Shown here: piece by piece, positions 46,283 through 53,258 of the stretch
How positions within the stretch are numbered: position 1 is the stretch's first letter
Layout: each line of letters begins with the position of its first letter
Assembly (NCBI RefSeq): GCF_001688725.2
Contig: NZ_CP015401.2
Span: 3,534,001 to 3,598,000, forward strand
Origin: Bacteroides caecimuris
Lineage (GTDB): Bacteria; Bacteroidota; Bacteroidia; Bacteroidales; Bacteroidaceae
Length of the DNA: 64,000 nt
Direction: 5' to 3'
Program-made: the position numbers and the translations under genes
Notes under the pieces: generated by a model
What the model was told of the DNA's origin: nothing
The model's database searches: none
Seen by the model: the letters and a program-made list of their open reading frames with translations, nothing else

Positions 46283-47590
46283 ATGAAAAAGAAATCAGAA
46301 CATACAGACAATACCATCAAGCATCGCAGCACGTTCGCGATATTGTTTTATATCAACCGTACCAAAATGCGCAAGGACGGAACGTGCCAGTTATTGTGCA
46401 AGGTGAGCATTGATGCCGAATGGGAACAGATTGGCACGAAGGTATCCGTCAATCCCGACATCTGGAATCCGGAAAAAGGCCGTGCCAACGGACGCAGTGC
46501 GAATGCCGTGACGGTGAACCGTGCCATAGATGAATTGACGGAAGAGATTACCGGACATTACAACACAATCAAACATAATCTCGGCTTCATTACAGCAGAA
46601 CTGGTAAAGAACGCTGTCATGGGTGTCGGCCAGAAACCGCTTACCTTGCTGGCCCTGTTCAGGGAACATAACGAGGATTTCAGCAAGCGGGTCGGATTGG
46701 ACCGCATCAAGGAAACGCTTGATTCTTACTTGAGATCGTACAAGCACCTTTCCGCTTTCATCAAGGATAAGAAAGGCGTGGAAGATGTCACGCTGCGTAG
46801 CCTCGACAAGAATTTCTATGATGATTTTGAACTGTTCCTTTGCAAGAACTGCCATATGATGCCCAAGACCGTGCATGAGCATCTGTACCGCCTGAAAAAG
46901 ATGACCAAACTGGCAGTCAGCCAGGGAACGCTCCGCCGTGACCCGTACTGCCGTCTCCACCCTGCGTTGCCACGACGGAAGAGCCGCCACATGAAGCTGG
47001 AAGACCTCAAGAAACTTATGGAGACTCCCGTGGAGAAACCTCAACTGCAATTCGTGAGGGACATGTTCCTGTTTTCGACCTTTACCGGACTGGCTTACGC
47101 GGACTTGAAAAGGTTGAAGACAAGTGACATCACACAGTCCGAAGACGGCGCATGGTGGATTCACATACGCCGTCAAAAGACAGACACGCTTTCATCCGTC
47201 CGCCTGTTGGATATTCCCTTACGAATCATTGAAAAATACCGGAACCAGCGACAAGGGGATAATGTGTTCAATGTTTACCGCCGCGGCTATTTTATCCTGC
47301 TGACGCGGGAACTGGGAAAGGTGTACGGTTTCGATTTGACCTTCCACCAGGCCCGGCATAATTTCGGAACCCATGTCACACTCTCACTCGGAGTCCCGAT
47401 AGAGACGGTTAGCCGCATGATGGGACACATGTCGATTTCTACAACGCAACTTTACGCGCAGGTGACGGACAAGAAAGTGGACGAGGACATGAAGGCTTTG
47501 AAAGCAAGCGGTTTCAGCAGCACGACTGAACTTTGCGAGGAGGATTTCACCGCTCGGAAAGGCAGAAAAAGGCCCCCCCGCGCTATCTGA
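46283..47590 (+). CDS. Second tyrosine recombinase/integrase
   Basis: 435 residues with the same three-part layout as its neighbour but clearly diverged: Arm domain (about 18-110), core-binding (about 120-225), catalytic (about 240-410). HQARHNFGTH and MGHMSISTTQLYAQV give His, Arg, His and Tyr; TGLAYADL again lacks the first Arg. A basic C-terminal tail (KGRKRPP) follows. Co-transcription with the first integrase is likely from the 22-bp gap. The pair may act together on the ends of one element. Confidence 0.92.
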   Translation: MKKKSEHTDNTIKHRSTFAILFYINRTKMRKDGTCQLLCKVSIDAEWEQIGTKVSVNPDIWNPEKGRANGRSANAVTVNRAIDELTEEITGHYNTIKHNLGFITAELVKNAVMGVGQKPLTLLALFREHNEDFSKRVGLDRIKETLDSYLRSYKHLSAFIKDKKGVEDVTLRSLDKNFYDDFELFLCKNCHMMPKTVHEHLYRLKKMTKLAVSQGTLRRDPYCRLHPALPRRKSRHMKLEDLKKLMETPVEKPQLQFVRDMFLFSTFTGLAYADLKRLKTSDITQSEDGAWWIHIRRQKTDTLSSVRLLDIPLRIIEKYRNQRQGDNVFNVYRRGYFILLTRELGKVYGFDLTFHQARHNFGTHVTLSLGVPIETVSRMMGHMSISTTQLYAQVTDKKVDEDMKALKASGFSSTTELCEEDFTARKGRKRPPRAI

Positions 47591-47599
47591 AAATCAAGA

Positions 47600-47643
47600 A
47601 CGGAGAAACGCATGTCCCTATGAACGGGCCGTTTCTCCGTTTT
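47600..47643. terminator. Terminator between convergent integrase and excisionase-like genes
   Basis: ACGGAGAAACG (47600-47610) pairs perfectly with 47630-47640 around a 19-nt loop, followed by TTTG. It serves the integrase operon and could also stop the convergent minus-strand operon. Confidence 0.7.
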
Positions 47644-47649
47644 GTCATG

Positions 47650-47961
47650 TCACACCCACCGCATATCTTCCTTGCACCGCTTGTAGGAATCTTCCAATAT
47701 TTTAAGGATGTCCGATTCCTTGTAGAGAGCCTTGCCCTGTACCAGATAGTAAGGGACAACACCAAGTGTGCGGTATTCCTGCAATGTCCGTCTGCTGACC
47801 CTCAGAATTTTGGATAGTTCCTCGTCCGTCAGGAAACGTTCGCCGTGGAATACGGATTTAGGGGTGTCCTCCATCGCTGCGATTAACCGCTCCATATTGT
47901 CAAGTCCCTGAAACAGGACATCGACACGCGGGTCTTTCCGTTCTAAAAAATGATAGCTCAT
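47650..47961 (-). CDS. Excisionase-like helix-turn-helix protein (third in operon)
   Basis: 103 residues. The winged MerR/Xis-type helix-turn-helix (HTH_17) covers about 40-90: FLTDEELSKILRVSRRTLQEYR, then a wing PYYLVQGKALYKESDI. Its start overlaps the end of the previous gene by 4 bases, so translation is coupled. Proteins of this kind on CTnDOT (Xis2c and Xis2d) steer integrase towards excision; assignment of that role here is by family and position. Confidence 0.8.
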   Translation of the reverse strand: MSYHFLERKDPRVDVLFQGLDNMERLIAAMEDTPKSVFHGERFLTDEELSKILRVSRRTLQEYRTLGVVPYYLVQGKALYKESDILKILEDSYKRCKEDMRWV

Positions 47962-48260
47962 AGTTCTCGTTTTAAGTGGTAGTAATTCGATTCCAATAGT
48001 TTGTGTACGTCTTCGGTTTTGAAGAAAATCTTGTGCTTGATGCGTGAGTAAGGCAGGATACCCTTGTCACGGTACACCTGAAGCGTCTTTTTGGATATGC
48101 GCAATATCTCGCACACCTCCTGGTTGTCAAGCCACTTTTTTAAGCCGAGGTCTTCCACCGGACGGCACATACCCATTACCTTTTCCTCCAGTTTGCCGAA
48201 ACGTACCCGAAGTTCATCGAACGTCTGTTTGTCGATACATACTATTTCCATACCAGTCAT
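47958..48260 (-). CDS. Excisionase-like helix-turn-helix protein (second in operon)
   Basis: 100 residues: short N-terminal helix (FDELRVRFGKLEEKV), then a HTH_17 domain (about 42-92; WLDNQEVCEILRISKKTLQVYR with wing PYSRIKHKIFFKTEDV). It overlaps both neighbours by 4 bases. It is similar in layout to the flanking genes, suggesting an ancient tandem duplication. Likely DNA-bending or regulatory factor for the integrases. Confidence 0.8.
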   Translation of the reverse strand: MTGMEIVCIDKQTFDELRVRFGKLEEKVMGMCRPVEDLGLKKWLDNQEVCEILRISKKTLQVYRDKGILPYSRIKHKIFFKTEDVHKLLESNYYHLKREL

Positions 48261-48586
48261 TTTTTGAGTTGAACATCCATCCGATTTTTCAGTTTTGGGG
48301 GCAACACCTTCCCTTTTTGGTTGAGGAACGCTTCCACTTCGGAGGCCTTGTAGTAAGTCCGTCCGTCAATCATGTAATAGGTGACATACTTCTTCTGGCG
48401 GTAACGTGCCAGCGTGCGTTTGGTGATACCGAGCAATTGGCAAAGGTCATAGTTATCCAGAAGTGTGTCGCCTTCCAGACACTCTTTCAACTTGTTCATC
48501 CGCTCCAGGGTACGGTCGATCCTATCAAACCGTTCCATGATTTGCATGAGCATTATTTGGACACTTTCGCTGTTTATCTGTAGCAT
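48257..48586 (-). CDS. Excisionase-like helix-turn-helix protein (first in operon)
   Basis: 109 residues: N-terminal coiled segment (about 10-38), HTH_17 domain (about 40-90; LLDNYDLCQLLGITKRTLARYR, wing TYYMIDGRTYYKASEV) and a short basic tail. First gene of the three-gene operon. The 214-bp upstream spacer carries a large inverted repeat and a pair of near-palindromic direct repeats that could be operator sites for these proteins. Confidence 0.8.
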   Translation of the reverse strand: MLQINSESVQIMLMQIMERFDRIDRTLERMNKLKECLEGDTLLDNYDLCQLLGITKRTLARYRQKKYVTYYMIDGRTYYKASEVEAFLNQKGKVLPPKLKNRMDVQLKK

Positions 48587-48682
48587 AATGCATTCTGTCT
48601 TTAGTGTAAATAATAGTTTTGCTTACACCTTGTCGCGCAACAGGTTATACTACATATAGGGCTAATGGCGTACCAATGACCA

Positions 48683-48722
48683 TGTATTTCACTGAATGGC
48701 ATTGGCATTCCATTGAAATACA
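48683..48722. repeat. Inverted repeat upstream of excisionase-like operon
   Basis: TGTATTTCA (48683-48691) and TGAAATACA (48714-48722) form a 9-bp dyad; an inner ATGG/CCAT pair extends it. It lies 97 bp before the first start codon and may be an operator or part of an RNA leader. Confidence 0.5.
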
Positions 48723-48769
48723 GCGGAATAAAAATTTTTAGTATGAAAAGTGGAGATGAAAATGTTCTT

Positions 48770-48814
48770 GCAAAATGCAAGTTTTTTCGCAAAATGCAAG
48801 TTACATCTTGCAAG
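48770..48814. repeat. Direct repeats of near-palindromic GCAAAATGCAAGTT
   Basis: Two identical 14-mers (48770-48783 and 48789-48802) are 19 bp apart. The first forms the perfect dyad CTTGCA-AAA-TGCAAG, and a CTTGCAAG palindrome follows at 48807-48814. They overlap the 3' end of the RibD-like gene and precede the excisionase-like operon. Confidence 0.6.
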
Positions 48815-49217
48815 ATTTGCGGTAGATCAGACGGCAGATGCCGTTGGAAAAAGAGGTGGTTTTATGCAGTTCCCAATGTTGTGGTCGGAATGTATTCAAC
48901 ACGGGAATCCCTTGTCCGGCAGAAAACGGCAGCTGGTAAACCACAAGTTCATCAACAAGATCATAGAGGAAAAGCCCGCGAAGCAGCTCCACCGATTCCG
49001 GTTCTATGATTTCAGCAAGGTAAATGAATGAATCGTCCCTGTTGTCTTTCTCGCAAAGCAAATCAAGGATGGAATGGGGCAATATAAGGGCCGAGCAGCG
49101 TTCACGCCAAAAGGGGAAACCCCGCCTGTCGTTTCTTACCCAGGACACAAGTGCTCCGGCCGGTTCCGGAAGGAAACCGTCCAATGTTATTGCCGTCACA
49201 ACTTGAATCCTTGCCAT
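48801..49217 (-). CDS. RibD C-terminal/dihydrofolate-reductase-like protein, short form
   Basis: 138 residues. The start VVTAITLDGFLP is the RibD_C/DHFR-like first strand, and the end (DELVVYQLPFSAGQGIPVLN) matches the strand and glycine-rich turn near the end of such reductases. It is 30-40 residues shorter than usual, and the middle nucleotide-binding part looks reduced, so NADPH-dependent activity is doubtful. Similar small genes occur near rte genes on Bacteroides conjugative elements, from memory. It has a long, structured leader upstream and ends among the GCAAAATGCAAGTT repeats. Confidence 0.6.
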   Translation of the reverse strand: MARIQVVTAITLDGFLPEPAGALVSWVRNDRRGFPFWRERCSALILPHSILDLLCEKDNRDDSFIYLAEIIEPESVELLRGLFLYDLVDELVVYQLPFSAGQGIPVLNTFRPQHWELHKTTSFSNGICRLIYRKSCKM

Positions 49218-49232
49218 AGCTTTAATTCTTTT

Positions 49233-49376
49233 TCAACCGGAAACTGTAAAAAAGAAGCGTGCAATCCACGCTATTTCTAATGGAGGCTCTGGAATGCCCT
49301 TAACAGGAATAGGTGAATGCACGCTATGCCAAGGCATAGCATAAGCAATCACGCAATAGTTCCTGTTAATGTTCAT
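49233..49376 (-). CDS. Candidate 47-codon leader reading frame before RibD-like gene
   Basis: ATG at 49376, in frame to TGA at 49233, ending 15 bp before the RibD-like start. The peptide has no known domain. The frame runs straight through the nested inverted repeats 49277-49394, so its translation would open or close those stems. This could be a leader peptide, or a chance frame. Confidence 0.3.
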   Translation of the reverse strand: MNINRNYCVIAYAMPWHSVHSPIPVKGIPEPPLEIAWIARFFFTVSG

Positions 49377-49394
49377 TTTCCAGATTCCCATTAG
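49277..49394. repeat. Nested inverted repeats, likely structured leader
   Basis: Symmetric segments stack around one centre: CTAATGG/CCATTAG (49277-49283, 49388-49394), TCTGGA/TCCAGA (49288, 49379), TTAACAGGAA/TTCCTGTTAA (49300-49309, 49360-49369) and the inner GCTATGCC-AA-GGCATAGC (49323-49340). It lies between the rteB-like and RibD-like genes, inside the expected leader of the latter. Confidence 0.6.
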
Positions 49395-49471
49395 GACGCT
49401 TGCGGTCTTATGTCTATATATAAACGGCAACTGCCCATTAGACAGCACGCCGCATTTTTCGCTATTTAAAT

Positions 49472-49481
49472 GCAAAAGTAC
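49472..49481 (-). promoter_or_regulatory. GTACTTTTGC: -7 box of RibD-like leader or attachment core
   Basis: On the minus strand this fits GTANNTTTGC and contains TACTTTTG, a perfect -7 box. Transcription from here would give a leader of about 250 nt before the RibD-like start codon. No convincing -33 box is seen. Confidence 0.35.
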
Positions 49482-49521
49482 ACATATTCAGTGACATTTG
49501 CACTATTTTTAGTCGTCAAAT

Positions 49522-50838
49522 TCATTTCAGCCCGTATTTCTTCATCTTCCTGTACAGTGTTGCCGGGTTGATGTTCAGCATTCCAGCCGCTTGTTCCCGG
49601 TGACCGTTGCAGGCTTTGAGAGCCCTGATAATGCTTTCTTTCTCAAATGCTTCACCTTTCAGAGGCAGGATTGCAAGTGTGTCTGTTTCTTCATTTCTAC
49701 ATACACAGACAGTTATTTCCAATCCATCCACGTCAAGCATCGGAGACTCAGAGACCAGTACGGCACGCTTGACACGGTTTCGGAGTTCACGCACGTTGCC
49801 CGGCCACCGGTAGGCAAGCATCCTCTGTTTGGTCTCTTCGGTAAATCCTTGCGTAGTCCTTTTCAGTTCTTTCGAGAAACGTTCACGGAAAAACTCCGCC
49901 AACGGAATGATATCTTCCGGGCATTCCTCCAGGGAGGGCTGCCGGATCTCAAACTCGTTCAGACGATGGTAAAGGTCTTCCCTGAACCGTCCCTCCTTGA
50001 TGGCCTGTTCCATATTCTCGTTTGTCGCGGAAATGACCCTGACATCCGAAATCCGTTCCCTGCCGCTTCCTATCGGGGTATATACATTCTCCTGCAATAC
50101 TCGTAACAGCATGGATTGGATTTCATGCGGCATCGTGCCTATCTCGTCAAGGAACAGTGTGCCGCCTTTCGCCAGGTCAAAATATCCGGTCTTTGCCGTG
50201 TCCGCCCCGGTGAACGCGCCTTTCTCATGCCCGAAGAACAGCGAGGCTGCCAGCTCACGGGGTAACGCGCCGCAGTTTACGGCGACAAAAGGCTTGCCGT
50301 ATCGTTCGCTATTGTCATGGATGGTCTGCGCCACCGACTCCTTGCCGGTCCCGTTGGCCCCGAGTATCATCACGGACATATCGGACGGGGCGACCAGTCT
50401 GGCGAATTTCTCCACTTTCAGGATCATGGGACTTATACGGCGGAACAACTGCCGTTCCTGCTTTCTCACGGTGGCTACCGGGTGGAACACATCTTCCGCC
50501 AGTTCCAACAGATGTTCCCGGTGTACCGGTTTGGGCAGGTAGTCCCTGGCTCCCAGTTTGATGGTACGCACAACGTCCGGGACGGAAACGAATTCGGTCG
50601 TTATGATGAACGGGATGTCTTTCTTCTCCTTGCGCAACCATTCCAACAGGGAAATGCCGTCGCCTTCCGGCAACCGCACGTCCGACAATATAAGGTCGAA
50701 CTGCGTTTTGCGTATCAACGAGCGGGCTATCGGCTCGCTCATGGCTGTCACAGCGTCATAACCGGCCCGGGAAAGCCAGTCTTTCTGTATTTGCGACAGC
50801 CCCACGTTGTCTTCAACTATCAGTATCTTCCGTTTCAT
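49522..50838 (-). CDS. rteB: RteB-like sigma-54-dependent response regulator
   Basis: 438 residues, NtrC type: receiver (about 1-120; phospho-acceptor Asp in LILSDVRLPEGDG), AAA+ domain (about 140-370) with Walker A GANGTGKES, the sigma-54 contact GAFTGAD and Walker B LFLDEIG, and a Fis-type helix-turn-helix (about 395-438; NGHREQAAGMLNINPATLYRKM). On CTnDOT, RteB activates rteC and thereby excision. It is intact here. Its start overlaps the end of the kinase gene by 26 bases, so the two are translationally coupled. No rteC is visible in the window. Confidence 0.88.
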   Translation of the reverse strand: MKRKILIVEDNVGLSQIQKDWLSRAGYDAVTAMSEPIARSLIRKTQFDLILSDVRLPEGDGISLLEWLRKEKKDIPFIITTEFVSVPDVVRTIKLGARDYLPKPVHREHLLELAEDVFHPVATVRKQERQLFRRISPMILKVEKFARLVAPSDMSVMILGANGTGKESVAQTIHDNSERYGKPFVAVNCGALPRELAASLFFGHEKGAFTGADTAKTGYFDLAKGGTLFLDEIGTMPHEIQSMLLRVLQENVYTPIGSGRERISDVRVISATNENMEQAIKEGRFREDLYHRLNEFEIRQPSLEECPEDIIPLAEFFRERFSKELKRTTQGFTEETKQRMLAYRWPGNVRELRNRVKRAVLVSESPMLDVDGLEITVCVCRNEETDTLAILPLKGEAFEKESIIRALKACNGHREQAAGMLNINPATLYRKMKKYGLK

Positions 50839-52180
50839 TTGTCAGTCTTTTTATCTCGGCTTCCGCCGCCTTGATGAGCATGGCGGTGCTGTCTATTATC
50901 TGCCGGGTATATTCTTTTAACTCTTTGTCGCTTGTTTTACTGTCTTTCAACAAAGCACGGTAAGCCAGCAGGGGCTCTTCCATCCGTAGGAACTCCCACA
51001 TCGGTTGCATACGGTGGGTGATTTCACGCAACTTATGCCTGTCGCCGTTTTTCATGGCGGCATCAAGTTCTTCTCGGTCTTTCTCTGATTGGGATATAAG
51101 AGAAAGCAGTGCCTTGTGCTTGTCATTGACCTCTGAAAGGACCAAACTGAAATCAACCTCCGGTTTTTTCTCCCGCCTGTCTGTCTTCATCCTCGAAAGC
51201 AGGCCGAGCAGTTCCGAGGATGAAAACGGTTTATAGATGTAGTCCGTAAATCCGGCATGGAGAAAAGCTTCCTTGTCCCTGTCTCCGCGTGCGGTCATGG
51301 CTACAATAGGGATGGTACGGGAGTTTCCGATGTTCGAGTTGCGCAATAGGGTTAATAAATCAATACCGTTGGTACCCGGCATTTGAATGTCGGAAAGCAG
51401 CAGGTCATAATCCTTGCCCCGCATCGCCTTGACCACGTCCTTGGAGGTTACGCAGGTAGTACAATTCATCCCGTTACGCTCCAGCATTTCCTTTATCACA
51501 TTCAACAGCATCGTGTCGTCATCAATGACAAGTACATTCCGAGGCAAATGTGCCGGATGTGGAATTATCAAGTTCTCGCTCTCTACCGTTTCATCCGTGG
51601 TTTTCAATGGAAGTGTAACACGGAACGTGCTACCCTGGTCAATGCCGCTCGTCACGTCTATTGTCCCGCCAAGCAGGTTGACAAGACCTTTTGTTATCGG
51701 CAGGCCCAATCCGAAACCCTCCGCGTTTCTGACGGAACCCAATCGTTCAAACGGGCGGAAGATACGTAAAAGCGCATCTTCACTCATGCCAATGCCGGTA
51801 TCCTTGATTTCCAACACCAACTCCCCTTTGTTATAACGAGCATTCAAGCTGATTGTGCCGGTTTCTGTAAATTTGACGGCATTGCTAAGCAGGTTGTCCA
51901 GAATCTGTTCGATACGGTCCACGTCACCGCAAAGCTTGACATCGGTACCGGTAAAATCGTGATTGAATAGGATGCCTTTGTTATTGATTACGTGGGAGAA
52001 GCCGAAGGCAATGCGTTCCAACAGGGCATTCAGGTTGAACGGCACATCGTTGCGGGTTTCCTTGGCCTCGTTCAGGCGGTACACGTCCAGCAGGTTGTTA
52101 AGCAGGTGTACAACGTGCCGGCACACGATCCTGATGTTGTTCAGGTGCGTGTTCCTGCGTTTCTTTTCACGGGTATCCAC
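50813..52180 (-). CDS. C-terminal part of RteA-like kinase (ATPase, receiver, HPt-like)
   Basis: Possible restart at GTG 52180. The rest of the dimerisation helix is followed by HATPase boxes (DNLLSNAVKFT, IKDTGIGM, GFGLGLPIT), a receiver (LLLSDIQMPG, about 215-335) and an HPt-like helix with His in EITHRMQPM. Whether it is translated separately is unknown. Confidence 0.65.
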   Translation of the reverse strand: MDTREKKRRNTHLNNIRIVCRHVVHLLNNLLDVYRLNEAKETRNDVPFNLNALLERIAFGFSHVINNKGILFNHDFTGTDVKLCGDVDRIEQILDNLLSNAVKFTETGTISLNARYNKGELVLEIKDTGIGMSEDALLRIFRPFERLGSVRNAEGFGLGLPITKGLVNLLGGTIDVTSGIDQGSTFRVTLPLKTTDETVESENLIIPHPAHLPRNVLVIDDDTMLLNVIKEMLERNGMNCTTCVTSKDVVKAMRGKDYDLLLSDIQMPGTNGIDLLTLLRNSNIGNSRTIPIVAMTARGDRDKEAFLHAGFTDYIYKPFSSSELLGLLSRMKTDRREKKPEVDFSLVLSEVNDKHKALLSLISQSEKDREELDAAMKNGDRHKLREITHRMQPMWEFLRMEEPLLAYRALLKDSKTSDKELKEYTRQIIDSTAMLIKAAEAEIKRLTNETEDTDS

Positions 52181-52186
52181 GGCAAG

Positions 52187-53137
52187 TTACGCACTGCCGC
52201 TGATTACGTTCAGAGGGGCGCGGATGTCATGAGAGATTGTCAGGATGATATTCTTCCGCATTTCTAACAGCGCGATGTTCTGCTCTATCGTTTCTTCCAG
52301 ATGCTTCCTGTTTTTTGCCTTGACCTTAATATCCCGTTGTATGACAAGATACGAAATGAACAACAGGATGATTGAGAATATAATCAAGCCGGTAATGACC
52401 AAAGTCGAATGTTCGTAGGAAGCTTTCAGACGCTCTTCCTTGCTCCTGAAGGCGTTCCATGTCTGCTCATCCAGACTTGTAATAAGTAAACGCAATTTCC
52501 GGTTGAGTTCCCTATTGCACAACCGCAGGCTGTCCGTATAAGTTTCTATGTCCCGTTTCCGTTTATTCAACAACGAGATCAGTTCCTTATCCGGTGCGGT
52601 TTGCCTGGTTGTAACAACCGGCATCTGTACGGTTTCCTTGCCACCGAAGAATCCGGCGATACCTTTCTTCTTTCGGGTAACGGTCCGGGTGGTTGTCTGT
52701 GTCGTTACAGTCGGTTTTTGATGAAATAGAAGGCTATCCGTTTTCTTTTGTTCTCGGGTCGCTTCCATTATTTGAAACAGATGGTCTTCTTTAGCTGCTA
52801 ACAATGTACGAAGAGAATCTATCTGTTCGGGTTGTATGAAATCCTTACATTGTGTACGTAATGTTTGCAGCATGGAATCAGTCCGTACACGTCGTTCCCG
52901 GTAAGCCCCAGAATCCTCATCATTCCATACCATGACGGATTCACCATAAGTTACTAACGTGGTCACATAGCGGTGTGTGGTATTGATATTGTGCTGGGTT
53001 TGAAAAATAGCGATTGATTCATTCTCTATTTTCTGTACACGACTACGCTCGTGCAGAACAATAGCGACCATGCTGCCAATGATCGCCATTAAAAGAAAGT
53101 ATCCTATAAATATTTTATGCTGCAAAAGTATTTTCAT
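52187..53137 (-). CDS. N-terminal part of RteA-like kinase (sensor and H-box)
   Basis: 316 residues: transmembrane helix at about 9-28, long extracytoplasmic helical segment (about 30-245) with Thr-rich and basic stretches, second transmembrane helix (about 247-267), then a coiled linker and the H-box SHDIRAPLN with His303. It ends at TAA. As translated it has the phospho-acceptor but no ATP-binding domain. Confidence 0.75.
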   Translation of the reverse strand: MKILLQHKIFIGYFLLMAIIGSMVAIVLHERSRVQKIENESIAIFQTQHNINTTHRYVTTLVTYGESVMVWNDEDSGAYRERRVRTDSMLQTLRTQCKDFIQPEQIDSLRTLLAAKEDHLFQIMEATREQKKTDSLLFHQKPTVTTQTTTRTVTRKKKGIAGFFGGKETVQMPVVTTRQTAPDKELISLLNKRKRDIETYTDSLRLCNRELNRKLRLLITSLDEQTWNAFRSKEERLKASYEHSTLVITGLIIFSIILLFISYLVIQRDIKVKAKNRKHLEETIEQNIALLEMRKNIILTISHDIRAPLNVISGSA

Positions 53138-53258
53138 TGGCTTGATATTTTACAATCCAAATATTGCTTTCGTACAATATCTACATGCGGCAGAATCACG
53201 AAAAATATCCAAGATGAATAACACTAATAATAATTTCAAATTTTTCTATTTATTGCAG

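Larger units (their letters stand above)
50813..53137 (-). pseudogene. rteA: RteA-like hybrid sensor kinase interrupted by one in-frame stop
   Basis: The two halves are in the same frame, separated only by TAA at 52187-52189 (followed by CTT GCC GTG GAT). Read through, the protein would be about 774 residues: two transmembrane helices around a periplasmic/coiled segment, HisKA, HATPase, receiver and a C-terminal HPt-like region. The stop falls 13 residues after the phospho-accepting His303, within the dimerisation helix. A single base change from GAA (Glu) or CAA would explain it. Either the kinase is dead, or reading resumes at GTG 52180 and two parts reassemble. In CTnDOT the intact gene controls tetracycline-induced transfer. 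Confidence 0.85.

Noticed and set aside
48770..48814. CRISPR-like array
   Set aside because: Only two 14-bp direct repeats with a 5-bp gap; no further units, spacers or cas genes.
49277..49394. Integron attC-like site
   Set aside because: The symmetric arms do not carry the RYYYAAC and GTTRRRY core pair, and no integron integrase is present.
51963..52267. Plus-strand frames opposite the RteA-like stop region
   Set aside because: They overlap the kinase frame, which keeps clear HisKA and HATPase motifs on both sides of the TAA; the plus-strand frames have no recognisable content.
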